DNA of 64,000 bases from Scleromatobacter sp038243995 (GTDB lineage: Bacteria; Pseudomonadota; Gammaproteobacteria; Burkholderiales; Burkholderiaceae_C): positions 1 through 64,000 of the forward strand of contig JBBRTV010000004.1 in assembly GCA_038243995.1 (NCBI GenBank), read 5' to 3'. The position numbers and the translations under genes are program-made. The notes beneath the pieces are model-generated. The model saw nothing but the letters and a program-made list of their open reading frames with translations. It searched no databases and had not been told where the DNA came from. Positions 18,009 through 27,830 of this stretch are shown here, piece by piece (positions within the stretch are counted from its first letter, which is position 1; the number at the start of each line of letters is the position of its first letter).

Positions 18009-18326
18009 CGTGATCGCAGGTTCGCGTGATCGGCACGGAAATTGCAGACCATTCTAGCGCTCGCGCACCCTCGGTGCGCGCACTCGGCTCCCTTTACGCG
18101 CCAGTCCGATCAGGGTGTCGGTCGCCGCCAACGCCTGCCTGCGGCCGCCGGACCTGGCCGCGGACGGCCTGGAAGCGAATCGGGATGAGATCCGGAAATA
18201 CCATCGACGCAGCGCAGGCCACCCGTGCCACGCGCCCGGCTCGAACGCAGCGTCTGCGGCGGCGCCGCCCTGGTGCGGCGCCGGTTAGGGGAGGCCCCCA
18301 GGCGGGCGCCCGGACTCCGGGCGACC
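18009..18326. other. Intergenic region upstream of lptA, no gene recognised
   Basis: 318 bp between the dsbA stop and the lptA start on the same strand. The position where lptC would be expected has no matching frame. The area just upstream of lptA (18014-18056) is somewhat AT-richer and may hold the lptA promoter. No convincing terminator for dsbA was found. Confidence 0.45.
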
Positions 18327-18986
18327 TCAGCCGCCCTTGCGTACCTGATTGATGAGGAAGCTGGCGGCGACCAGCGCTTTCGGGCCGTCGCCGGCCATGG
18401 ACGGCGACGTCAGGAAACGGCCTTGGACACCGATTTCCGGCACGCCGTCGATGCCATAGTCCTCGGACAACTGCTTGGCCTGGCGCATCTTGGTCTGGAC
18501 GCCGAAGCTGTTCCACGCTTCCTTGACCTTCGCCACGTCGAGCCCGTTCTCCTGGGCGAACTGCAGCATGTCGGATTCGCGGTTGATCGGCTTGTGCTGC
18601 ACGTGGAAGCGGTTGAAGGTCTTGGTGTGCATCGTATCGACCACGCCAAGCGCCTCCCACGTGTAGTAGATCTGCTGGTGGATTTCCTTGAGCGCATCGA
18701 ACGCGACCGCGGAGCGGCGGAAATGCACGTCGGCCGGCAGCTTGGCGATCCAGGGTTCGATGTCGGGCTCGAACGCGAAGCAGTGCGGGCAGCCGTACCA
18801 GAAGAACTCGACGACCTCGACCTTGCCTGTCTTGGCCATCTGCAGCGGCGTCTTGATCTTCTGGTAGTCCTTCCCTTCGACCAGTCCGCCTTGAGCCAGC
18901 GCCAGGCTCGGCATCACGCCGAGACTCGACAGGGCCGCAACACCGGCGATGCCAGCCAGTTGCAGGGAAAACTCGCGCCGGTTCAT
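18327..18986 (-). CDS. dsbA: Thiol:disulfide interchange protein DsbA
   Basis: Protein of 219 residues. A signal peptide covers about 1-31 (MNRREFSLQLAGIAGVAALS, cleavage near LALAQG). The active site is FFWYGCPHC with C66 and C69. The helical insert follows, then the cis-proline loop GVPEIGVQGRFLT. DsbA oxidises cysteine pairs of exported proteins in the periplasm. It lies downstream of the SPOR-domain gene and argS, a common order in Burkholderiales, with 62 bp between it and the SPOR gene. Confidence 0.94.
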   Translation of the reverse strand: MNRREFSLQLAGIAGVAALSSLGVMPSLALAQGGLVEGKDYQKIKTPLQMAKTGKVEVVEFFWYGCPHCFAFEPDIEPWIAKLPADVHFRRSAVAFDALKEIHQQIYYTWEALGVVDTMHTKTFNRFHVQHKPINRESDMLQFAQENGLDVAKVKEAWNSFGVQTKMRQAKQLSEDYGIDGVPEIGVQGRFLTSPSMAGDGPKALVAASFLINQVRKGG

Positions 18987-19048
18987 GAAGATCCTTTCAG
19001 GGGGACGTTAGGTCGGGAAGCTGTAGACGCGCAACGCGACCACAAAGT

Positions 19049-19804
19049 TCATTGTTTCGAACGCTCGAGCCGAACCAGCGAGGCGTCCGGATCGATCGCC
19101 TTGGCGCGTTCCTGCTGCGCATCGGCTTCGTCCTTCCTGTCAAACGGCCCAAGTCGAACTCGGTGGACAGTCCGCCCATTTTGTTCTCGCTCGGTGACCG
19201 TGGCCCGAAAGCCCGCCAGCGCCAGTTTCGCGCGTTGCTGCTCGGCATCTTCGGGACGGGAGTAGGCACCCACTTGCACGAAATACACGAAAGGATCGCC
19301 ACCGGCAGCAATCGTCGCAGCGGTTTTCGGATCGACGACGTCGCCGCCGGCGGCGCGACCGTTCAGGATCGCGGCAGCATCGCGCGTGCTGCGCACCGGC
19401 TCGGTGCGCGTGGGCGTCGCGTTCGCCGCAGGGGTGATCCCATTGCTCGACGACAGCGGCGTCACGCGGCCGTTGTCGGCCGGGGTCGGCAGTACCGGCG
19501 CTGCGACGCGCGGGACGATCGCGGTGTCGGACGCCGGCGCCGACGGCGCGGCGGGGGCGGCCGGACGCGTTCCGGCCTTGCCGGCAAGCGCGGCGTTGGG
19601 GTCCCAGGTCTTGTTGCGTTCCGTTTCCGCCGCGTCCTGCTCGGGCGTGCGTTGCTGGCCCTTGTTCATGAGCGGCACGGGCGTCTTCGTGACGTACAGC
19701 GCCACCGCCAGGGCGGCTGCCAGGCCGAGGAGCAACCCGACGATCAGGCCGAGGGCGAAGCCGCCCTTCTGGTTCTTCGCGGCGCTCTTCACAGGGCTTT
19801 TCAC
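19049..19804 (-). CDS. SPOR-domain cell division protein (FtsN-like)
   Basis: Protein of 251 residues. It starts with GTG at 19804, whose GTGA overlaps the argS stop; no ATG fits. A short Lys-rich cytoplasmic tail is followed by a single membrane helix at about 17-40 (FALGLIVGLLLGLAAALAVA). A long Pro/Ala-rich periplasmic linker leads to a SPOR domain at about 170-248 (FVYFVQVGAYSRPEDAEQQR; HRVRLGPFDRKDEADA). SPOR domains bind denuded septal peptidoglycan, so a divisome role is likely. The topology is FtsN-like, but equivalence with FtsN is not proven. Confidence 0.88.
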   Translation of the reverse strand: MKSPVKSAAKNQKGGFALGLIVGLLLGLAAALAVALYVTKTPVPLMNKGQQRTPEQDAAETERNKTWDPNAALAGKAGTRPAAPAAPSAPASDTAIVPRVAAPVLPTPADNGRVTPLSSSNGITPAANATPTRTEPVRSTRDAAAILNGRAAGGDVVDPKTAATIAAGGDPFVYFVQVGAYSRPEDAEQQRAKLALAGFRATVTEREQNGRTVHRVRLGPFDRKDEADAQQERAKAIDPDASLVRLERSKQ

Positions 19805-21504
19805 TGGGCAACCTCGTCGCGATTCATGGCTTGCGGGGCGCTGACGCCCAGGATGGTGAGGGCGTTCTGCAGCACCTGGCGCGTCGCGGAAAGCAAGGCC
19901 ATCCGCGCGAGCGCGAGCGCCGGGTCGTCGACGAGAAAGTGTTCGGCCGCGTAGTAGGAGTGCAGGGCCGCCGCCACGCTGCGCGCATGGAACGCGATGT
20001 CGTGGGGCGCCAGGTCGCGCGCGGCGCCGGTAAGCGCCTCCGGAAATTCGGCGAGCCTGAGCATCAGGGCGGCTTCCGAGGGCGCTGACAGCAACGACAG
20101 ATCGGCCTTCGCCACGGCCGCGGGATCCCCGCCCTTGTCGGCGAACTGCCGCAAGACCGAGCAGATGCGCGCATGGGCCATCTGCACATAGAACACGGGG
20201 TTCTCGTCGTTCTGTTTCAGCGCCAGGTCGATGTCGAACACGAACTCGGTATCGGCCTTGCGGCTGACGAGGAAGAAGCGGACGGCGTCGCGGCTCGTCC
20301 AGCCGATCAGGTCGCGCAGCGTGACGTAGCTGCCGGCGCGCTTGGAGATCTTGACCTCTTCGCCGCCCTTCATCACCGTGATCATCTTGTGCAGCAGGTA
20401 ATCCGGCCAGCCCTGCGGCACGCCTTCGCCCGCCGCCTGCAGGCCCGCGCGCACCCGCGCGATCGTGCCGTGGTGGTCGCTGCCCTGGACGTTGATGGCC
20501 TTCTTGTAGCCCCGTTCCCACTTGTCGAGGTGGTAGGCGACGTCGGGAACGAAGTAGGTGTAGGTGCCGTCGGACTTGCGCATCACGCGGTCCTTGTCGT
20601 CGCCGTACTCCGTGGTGCGCAGCCAGAGCGCGCCTTCGGACTCGTAGGTCTTGCCGGACGCGATCAGCTTCTGGACGGTGGTTTCGACCAGGCCGCTCGT
20701 GTACAGGCTGGTTTCGAGGAAGTAATCGTCGAACCGGACGCCGAACGCCTGCAGGTCGAGATCCTGCTCGTGGCGCAGGTAGGCGACCGCGAACTGGCGG
20801 ATGCTGTCGAGGTCGGCCGGATCGCCGGAAGCGGTGAAGCTGCGGTCATCGGCGTGGACGGTCTTCCTGGCGAGGAAATCGGCGGCGATGTCGGCGATGT
20901 AGTCGCCGTTGTAGGCGTTCTCGGGCCAAGCGGCGTCGCCGGGCTTGAGTCCGTCGAGGCGGGCCTTGGTCGACGCGGCGAGCGTGCCGATCTGGACGCC
21001 GGCGTCGTTGTAGTAGAACTCGCGCTGCACGGTGTTGCCCTGGCTCGCGAGCAGGTTGCAGACGGTGTCGCCCAGCGCGGCCTGGCTGGCGTGCCCCAGG
21101 TGCAGGGGCCCGGTCGGGTTGGCGGAGACGAATTCGACGATGACCCGGTCGCCAGTCGGCGGCTGCATGCCGAACTGCGGGCCGGCGGCGAGTATTTCGG
21201 CGACGACCGCCTGCTTCGCCGCGGGCGAGAGGCGCAGGTTGATGAAACCCGGCCCGGCGATCTCGAGTGCGCAGACCCAGCGCTGGACCGCCGGCTGCGC
21301 GTTCAGCGCGGCGACCAGCTTGTCGGCGACCGCGCGCGGCGGCTGCTTCAGGGACTTGGCGAGCGGCATCGCCGCGGTGATGGCGAGGTCGCCATGGGCT
21401 GCCTGCTTGGGGGACTCGAACGCGGGCGTGAAGACGGCTTCGGGCGCGACTTGCGCGACCGCCGCGGCCAGTGCCTGCGCCAGCTCGGACTTGGCTTGGA
21501 TCAT
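19801..21504 (-). CDS. argS: Arginyl-tRNA synthetase
   Basis: Protein of 567 residues, class I synthetase. The N-terminal Add-1 domain covers about 1-115. The HIGH motif appears as HLGH at 135-138 within ANPTGPLHLGHASQAALGD. The KMSK-like loop is KISKRAG near 370. The C-terminal DALR anticodon-binding domain ends the protein. It charges tRNA-Arg. It heads the argS-SPOR-dsbA group and is divergent from the Ser/Thr kinase gene. Confidence 0.96.
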   Translation of the reverse strand: MIQAKSELAQALAAAVAQVAPEAVFTPAFESPKQAAHGDLAITAAMPLAKSLKQPPRAVADKLVAALNAQPAVQRWVCALEIAGPGFINLRLSPAAKQAVVAEILAAGPQFGMQPPTGDRVIVEFVSANPTGPLHLGHASQAALGDTVCNLLASQGNTVQREFYYNDAGVQIGTLAASTKARLDGLKPGDAAWPENAYNGDYIADIAADFLARKTVHADDRSFTASGDPADLDSIRQFAVAYLRHEQDLDLQAFGVRFDDYFLETSLYTSGLVETTVQKLIASGKTYESEGALWLRTTEYGDDKDRVMRKSDGTYTYFVPDVAYHLDKWERGYKKAINVQGSDHHGTIARVRAGLQAAGEGVPQGWPDYLLHKMITVMKGGEEVKISKRAGSYVTLRDLIGWTSRDAVRFFLVSRKADTEFVFDIDLALKQNDENPVFYVQMAHARICSVLRQFADKGGDPAAVAKADLSLLSAPSEAALMLRLAEFPEALTGAARDLAPHDIAFHARSVAAALHSYYAAEHFLVDDPALALARMALLSATRQVLQNALTILGVSAPQAMNRDEVAQ

Positions 21505-21681
21505 TTCCCGATTCTAGTTTGCGGGCCGCGTCGCCCCCCGGGATCGGGGGCCGCCAGGCGAGAACAGGTGGCGAAACCCCGCATTCTTCGCCCGATCGCG
21601 TGTTGTCTCCAGACGTCACCATCGGGCACCTGATGCGTGGCGCCCTTTCGGCGCGGGCGTCGCCGACACCAAACCTGCTGC

Positions 21682-23052
21682 ATGACGAGAAATCTTGCCT
21701 TCGACGCTGACGTCACCGTGCGCGACACCGCGCCCGGCGAGTTGCCGTTGACGATCGGCAAGTATCGCGTGCAGGGTCGCCTCGGAGACGGGGCGACGAG
21801 CGAGGTCTTCCATGCCTTCGACGAGTTCCATCGGCGCGACGTCGCGATCAAGCGGCTGCGCCTGTCCTCGGACACCGCGCCCGTGGACGCGCACTTCTGG
21901 TCGCGCTTCTTCGCCGCCGAAGCCGCGCTGGTCGGACGCCTGAACCATCCCAACGTCGTGCAGCTGTACGACGCCGTCAGCGATGCCCAGGTGCCCTACC
22001 TGGTGATGGAGTACGTGCCCGGCGTCACGCTGCGCGAGTTCTGTCGCAGCGATCGCCTGCTGCCGCTCGAGCAGGTGGTCGAGATCGGCTTCAAGTGCGC
22101 GATGGCGCTGGGCTATGTCTATCGGCAGGGCCTGATCCACCGCGACGTCAAGCCCGCCAACATACTCGCCGTGGTGCAGGACGGCGAGGTCGTCGACGTC
22201 AAGCTGAGCGATTTCGGCAGCGTCCTCAACAAGAATTCCGACCGCACCCAGATCCACCGGGTCGGCTCGCTCGCCTACATGTCGCCCGAGCAGATCGAAG
22301 GCAACACGCTCGACTGTCGCACCGACATCTATGCACTCGCGGCCGTCCTGTACCACCTGATTGCGGGCCGGGCGCCGTTCGACGCGACGACCCAGGTCGC
22401 GCTGATGAACCAGATCTTCCACAACGAGCCGCCGCCCCTGGCCACCCTGCGCGAGGGCGTGACGCCCGCGCTGGAGGCGGTGATCCTGGGCGCGCTCGCG
22501 AAATCGCAGGACGCGCGCCCGCAGAACTGGGAAGACTTCGCGCAGGCGCTGTCCGGCCTCATCGTCAATCACCAGGTGCCGCGCGGCCGCCTGCAGAAGG
22601 TGCTCGATTCGGAGCGCTTCAACTTGCTGCGCTCGCTCGAGTTCTTCGCCGACTTCGACGACGTCGAGCTGTGGGAGGTGGTGCATCGCGCCCGCTGGCA
22701 GCGGCTGCACTACGGTCATCGGATCTACCGGCGCGGCCAGGAAGGCCGCACCTTCCACATCATCGCGCAGGGCGAGGTCGAGGTGTTCCGCGACGCCCAG
22801 CGCGTGGCGCGGCTCGGCGCCGGCACCTCGGTCGGCGAGATGGCCTATCTCGCGCCGAGCCCGGACCTGCGCCGGCACAGCGCCGACATCATCGTTTCCG
22901 AGCCCTGCACGACGATCTCGTTCACGCCGGAGACGCTCAACCAGCTCAGCGCCGAGTCGCGCCTGCGGTTCGACAAGGCGTTCATCCAGGTGCTGGTGCG
23001 CCGACTCCACGCCGCGCACGAGACCCTCGCGCATCCGCGCAAGGTCATGTAG
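21682..23052 (+). CDS. Ser/Thr protein kinase with cyclic-nucleotide-binding-like domain
   Basis: Protein of 456 residues. The kinase domain spans about 27-290: glycine loop GRLGDGATSEV, lysine in DVAIKRL, catalytic loop HRDVKPAN (about 153-160), DFG near 176, and SPE in place of APE. After a linker at ~290-320, residues 325-440 (EFFADFDDVELWEVV; YRRGQEGRTFHIIAQGEVEV; GEMAYLAP) have the cNMP-binding/CAP-effector pattern. The key phosphate-binding Arg of true cAMP sites is not evident. There is no membrane helix, so it is cytoplasmic. The start at 21682 precedes the conserved region; no partner phosphatase is adjacent. Confidence 0.88.
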   Translation: MTRNLAFDADVTVRDTAPGELPLTIGKYRVQGRLGDGATSEVFHAFDEFHRRDVAIKRLRLSSDTAPVDAHFWSRFFAAEAALVGRLNHPNVVQLYDAVSDAQVPYLVMEYVPGVTLREFCRSDRLLPLEQVVEIGFKCAMALGYVYRQGLIHRDVKPANILAVVQDGEVVDVKLSDFGSVLNKNSDRTQIHRVGSLAYMSPEQIEGNTLDCRTDIYALAAVLYHLIAGRAPFDATTQVALMNQIFHNEPPPLATLREGVTPALEAVILGALAKSQDARPQNWEDFAQALSGLIVNHQVPRGRLQKVLDSERFNLLRSLEFFADFDDVELWEVVHRARWQRLHYGHRIYRRGQEGRTFHIIAQGEVEVFRDAQRVARLGAGTSVGEMAYLAPSPDLRRHSADIIVSEPCTTISFTPETLNQLSAESRLRFDKAFIQVLVRRLHAAHETLAHPRKVM

Positions 23053-23257
23053 CCGCGCGTCGTCGAACGCCGACTTACGACCGGATTCTGCAGTTTGGCG
23101 CGCCGACGTGGGGTCGCCGCCACAACGACGCGGCGCGCCCGTGATCCAGTTCGTCCCGAGGTGAACTTCCGCTTGTGGCCCAGTGACGGCTTTGCTTCAA
23201 TCGTCCTCGGCATATCAACCTGCGAGTCGACGACTGGTTCGTCGAGAAAGACACCTC

Positions 23258-23563
23258 ATGAAGCAACTCATCACCGCCCTGGCCCTGGCTGTCGCCGCTG
23301 GCGGCGTCTTCGCGCAGGCTTCGGCTCCCGCGCCCGCCGCCAGCAAGGCCCTGACTGCCCAGCAGTCCAGGATGGGCGATTGCGCGACGGCGAACAAGGG
23401 CAAGAAGGGCGACGACTACAAGAATGGCGTCAAGGCCTGCCTCGCCGACCAGAAGGCCGCCAAGCAGACGCAACAGCAGAAGATGAGCGACTGCGCCAAG
23501 GCCAACAAGGGCAAGAAGGGCGACGACTACAAGAGCGGCGTCAAGGCCTGCCTGGCGGCATGA
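23258..23563 (+). CDS. PsiF-family periplasmic protein, two repeats
   Basis: Protein of 101 residues with a signal peptide (MKQLITALALAVAAGGVFAQ). It contains two near-identical PsiF repeats: QQSRMGDCATANKGKKGDDY at about 41-60 and QQQKMSDCAKANKGKKGDDY at about 72-91, each followed by a (K/N/S)GVKACLA segment, so each has two cysteines. PsiF was named as a phosphate-starvation-induced protein in E. coli; its function is unknown. The near-identity of the repeats implies recent internal duplication. A perfect hairpin follows at 23628-23656. Confidence 0.85.
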   Translation: MKQLITALALAVAAGGVFAQASAPAPAASKALTAQQSRMGDCATANKGKKGDDYKNGVKACLADQKAAKQTQQQKMSDCAKANKGKKGDDYKSGVKACLAA

Positions 23564-23627
23564 GCGCCGCGCGCGCGAGCGCGCGAACCTCCTGACGGCC
23601 GGCGCGTTGCGCGCCTTTGCTGCTACA

Positions 23628-23656
23628 GACGAACCCGGCCCTGCGCCGGGTTCGTC
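23628..23656 (+). terminator. Perfect 12-bp hairpin, probable terminator
   Basis: GACGAACCCGGC-CCTGC-GCCGGGTTCGTC is a perfect 12-bp stem with a 5-base loop, 65 bp after the first psiF-like stop. The bases that follow (GTTGGCGG) are not a T tract, so this is a strong structure but an imperfect intrinsic terminator. Confidence 0.5.
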
Positions 23657-23673
23657 GTTGGCGGTATCCGCTT

Positions 23674-23721
23674 GCCATTGCCATTGCCATTGCCATGTCC
23701 ACGGCGACGGCGACGGCGACG
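23674..23721. repeat. Short hexanucleotide tandem repeats
   Basis: Three GCCATT units plus a partial fourth (23674-23697) are followed by three CGGCGA units (23702-23719). Both are non-coding and short; slippage could vary the copy number. Confidence 0.6.
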
Positions 23722-23926
23722 TCGGCGGCTGGAGGTGGCCTGCGCGCCGCGCGAAGCGCGAGGTTTTCAAGGCGTCTTCCGCGATCGGACTGCAGGTTGC
23801 GGCTAAGTGGCGGGTCGGCGGCGCAAGGTTTCCTCCGCAGGCGTGAGCATGACGTTCCGAGCTGCCGCGAGCCAGCGTGCAAGGCAGCGATCTTCAACGT
23901 CTGTCCACTCTCCCACCGGGGAATCC

Positions 23927-24193
23927 ATGAAACACCTGATCATCGCCCTGTCGCTCGCCGTCTCCGCGAGTGTTTGCTTCGCGCGCTCCGGGCATGCCGA
24001 GGCCCCACCGGCGTCCCAGGCCGCGAGCGGCCCGACGGCGGTCGCCTCCACGGCCAACCCGCCAGGCACCCCTCAGCGCTCGAAGATGAAGTCCTGCAAT
24101 GCCGACGCCAAGCTCAAAGACGTCCACGGGCCCGCCCGCCGCGCGTTCATGAAACAGTGCCTCTCGGGCAAGGCGAAGCCGGCCGCTTCCTGA
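23927..24193 (+). CDS. PsiF-family periplasmic protein, one repeat
   Basis: Protein of 88 residues. A signal peptide (MKHLIIALSLAVSASVCFAR) is followed by an Ala/Pro-rich linker. A single diverged PsiF repeat covers about 50-83 (QRSKMKSCNADAKLKDVHGP then FMKQCLSG), keeping the two cysteines. It is the neighbour and likely paralogue of the two-repeat protein 360 bp upstream. Function unknown. Confidence 0.78.
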   Translation: MKHLIIALSLAVSASVCFARSGHAEAPPASQAASGPTAVASTANPPGTPQRSKMKSCNADAKLKDVHGPARRAFMKQCLSGKAKPAAS

Positions 24194-24330
24194 TCCGGCA
24201 GCCGGGAGCCGTCATGCGCAGTCGCTTTGCGTTTCCGATGCAGTCCAGCGGGCGCGTCGCCGCTCGCCACGAGGGCGCTCCTTTCATCGCCGCGGAACCC
24301 GCGGTGATGGCCGATGCAACCCGGCCCAGT

Positions 24331-25236
24331 TCAGCGCGTCCAGTACCGCACGTCACCGTAGCTGTGCTTCAGGAAGTCGATCCACAGCCTCACGCGCAGC
24401 GCGAGGTGGCGGGCGTGCGGGAAGACCGCGTAGATCCCATTGGGCGGTGCGGCGAAGTCGTCGAGCACGCTGACGAGCCGACCCGATTGCAGGTCGTCCC
24501 GCACCTCCCACGCTGAGCGCCAGGCGATGCCCAGACCCGCGATGCACCAATCGTGCAGCACCTGCCCGTCGGTGCAGTCGAGGCGCCCTGCGACGCGCAG
24601 ATGCGCGGGCTCGCCGGCGATCGTGAACGCCCAGCCACGCGGCTGGCTTGCCTCCGAGCTGAGCGTCAGGCAGGCGTGGCGCGAGAGTTCGGCCGGGGTG
24701 GCCGGCGTGCCGGCGCGCTTCAGGTACGCGGGGGCGGCCACGCACTGCCGCCGGTTGTCGGCGAGTCGCACGCCGATCAGGCTGGAGTCTTGCAGGTCGC
24801 CGACCCGCACCGCGCAGTCCACGCCCTCGTTGACGATGTCGACCACGCGATCCGACAGATTGAGCGAGATGCTCACGTCCGGATGCTCGCCGAGGAACGC
24901 CGGCACCAGCGGGGCCACGTGGCGCCGGCCGAAGCCGGCGGGGGCCGTGATGCGCAGGTGCCCGCTCGCCTTGACGCCGCCGGCCGTGACGCTCGCTTCG
25001 GCACTCGCGAAGTCGAGCAGCAGGCGCTGGCAGTCCTCGAGGAACGCGCTGCCCTCGTGCGTCAGCGAAACGCGCCGCGTCGTGCGCACCAGCAGCTTGA
25101 CGCCCAGGCGCGCTTCGAGCCCGTCGAGCCGCCGGCTGATCACCGCCGGGGCCACGCCCTCGGCCTGGGCGGCCTGCGTCAGGCTGCCGCGTTGCGCGAC
25201 GGCCACGAACGATTCGATCTGCTTGAGCTTGTCCAT
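24331..25236 (-). CDS. LysR-family transcriptional regulator
   Basis: Protein of 301 residues. The N-terminal winged helix-turn-helix is MDKLKQIESFVAVAQRGSLT and onward to about 60. The effector domain includes VDCAVRVGDLQDSSLIGVRL, the pattern of the large DsdC/PtxR-like 'CrgA-type' LysR group. It is divergent from the haloacid dehalogenase gene with 154 bp between them, the classical layout for a LysR regulator and its target. It may control the HAD/malate synthase genes; no direct proof is in the sequence. Confidence 0.9.
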   Translation of the reverse strand: MDKLKQIESFVAVAQRGSLTQAAQAEGVAPAVISRRLDGLEARLGVKLLVRTTRRVSLTHEGSAFLEDCQRLLLDFASAEASVTAGGVKASGHLRITAPAGFGRRHVAPLVPAFLGEHPDVSISLNLSDRVVDIVNEGVDCAVRVGDLQDSSLIGVRLADNRRQCVAAPAYLKRAGTPATPAELSRHACLTLSSEASQPRGWAFTIAGEPAHLRVAGRLDCTDGQVLHDWCIAGLGIAWRSAWEVRDDLQSGRLVSVLDDFAAPPNGIYAVFPHARHLALRVRLWIDFLKHSYGDVRYWTR

Positions 25237-25390
25237 GCGGGGTGTTCGAGGGGGCGCTCGCGGCGTGCCGCTGCGTGTGCGCGAGCCGTCGTCGGCCTGG
25301 GTCGTTTTCTGGTCAGTTTTGCAAAAAAGTCATCAATCAATCTCAAATCATAGTGGTAATGCCGATCCAGGCTTCGAATAAATTCCGGGG
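25237..25390. promoter_or_regulatory. Divergent LysR / HAD promoter region
   Basis: 154 bp between divergent genes. The stretch 25314-25362 is strikingly AT-rich against its surroundings (TTTTGCAAAAAAGTCATCAA and the following AATCTCAAATCATAGTGG). It is the best place for overlapping promoters and LysR boxes of the T-N11-A type. Exact -35/-10 elements cannot be assigned. Confidence 0.45.
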
Positions 25391-26089
25391 ATGGACTCTT
25401 CCATCTCTTCTTCACGTCATGCGCCCGTTCCCAAGGCGGTACTGTTCGACGTCTACGGCACGCTGCTGGACGTTTACAGCGTGGCCCTGCGCGCTGAGCA
25501 ACTCTTCCCCGGCGAAGGCGAACGTCTTGCCCGACTGTGGCGCGACAAGCAGATCGACTACTCGCGCCTTGTTTCGATGAGCGGCCGCTACCGACCCTTC
25601 TGGCAGCTCACCCGCGATGCGCTGCAGGCTGCGGCGGCCAGCCTGCGCCTCACGCTCGATCCTGCCGGCGAAGACAGCCTGATGAACCAGTACCGCCACC
25701 TTTCCGCATTCCCGGAGAACCGCGGCGTCCTGCAGGCCCTGGCCGAGCGCGGCATCCGCTGCGGCGTGCTGTCCAACGGCGATCCGGAGATGCTGGCGGT
25801 CTCGGTGCGCAGCGCCGGCCTCAACGAATTCCTCGACCCCGTGCTCAGCGTGCACGCGACGCGGCGCTACAAGACCGATCCCGCCGCCTATGCGCTCGGG
25901 CCGGTGGCGCTCGGCCTCGCGGCGCCGGAAATCCTTTTCGTGTCGTCGAATTGCTGGGACGCGATCGGCGCGGCCTGGTACGGCTTCACGACGCTGTGGG
26001 TCAACCGCAACGACGCGCCGCTCGAGCGCCTCGGCATCGAGCCCACGCGCATCGGCCGTTCGTTGCGCGACGTCCTCGAATTCTTCTGA
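25391..26089 (+). CDS. Haloacid dehalogenase type II (HAD superfamily)
   Basis: Protein of 232 residues. The nucleophile Asp20 is in VLFDVYGTLLDVYSV. Motif II is SNGDP near 130, the lysine is in RYKTDP, and the C-terminal FVSSNCWDAIGAAWYGF is diagnostic of the L-2-haloacid dehalogenase branch. These enzymes hydrolyse (S)-2-haloacids to (R)-2-hydroxyacids; natural substrates in most genomes are unknown. It is followed by malate synthase after 73 bp, a pairing often seen in Burkholderiales, which suggests a role near glyoxylate/2-hydroxyacid metabolism. Confidence 0.88.
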   Translation: MDSSISSSRHAPVPKAVLFDVYGTLLDVYSVALRAEQLFPGEGERLARLWRDKQIDYSRLVSMSGRYRPFWQLTRDALQAAAASLRLTLDPAGEDSLMNQYRHLSAFPENRGVLQALAERGIRCGVLSNGDPEMLAVSVRSAGLNEFLDPVLSVHATRRYKTDPAAYALGPVALGLAAPEILFVSSNCWDAIGAAWYGFTTLWVNRNDAPLERLGIEPTRIGRSLRDVLEFF

Positions 26090-26162
26090 ACACGGGCGTG
26101 CGACGCGCGCCCGTGCCCGGCACCCTTTCCCGATTCCATCTCACTTTTCCAGGAGTTCGACC

Positions 26163-27749
<1,587 letters not shown>

Positions 27750-27765
27750 GCGTCGCATCCCTGGG

Positions 27766-27797
27766 CCCGGGCAGCCGCCCTCGCGGCAGCGCCCGGG
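27766..27797. terminator. GC-rich hairpin between convergent genes
   Basis: CCCGGGC (27766-27772) pairs with GCCCGGG (27791-27797), with further inner pairing GCCGC/GCGGC around a CCTC loop. It sits between the stops of aceB and the convergent acyl-CoA synthetase, where a bidirectional terminator is expected. There is no T tract, so confidence is limited. Confidence 0.4.
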
Positions 27798-27830
27798 GCG
27801 CGCGCGAGCCGGTTGCCGTGGTGCGGAGGG

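Larger units (their letters stand above)
23564..23926. other. Intergenic region between the two psiF-like genes
   Basis: 363 bp without a credible gene. It contains a perfect 12-bp hairpin (23628-23656) and a short simple-sequence tract (23674-23721). The segment just before 23927 probably holds the promoter and ribosome site (CACCGGGGAATCC) of the second psiF-like gene. Confidence 0.5.

Noticed and set aside
19049..20521. Long minus-strand frame extending the SPOR protein upstream through argS
   Set aside because: The upstream part overlaps argS in another frame and has no conserved sequence; the GTG overlapping the argS stop is a better start.
23180..23200. GG-N10-GC match upstream of the first psiF-like gene
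   Set aside because: The -12 half lacks TTGC and the -24 half is TGGCCC; too weak against GC-rich background.
23674..23721. Tandem hexamers considered as a CRISPR or VNTR array
   Set aside because: Units are 6 bp without spacers and only three copies each; not a CRISPR array.
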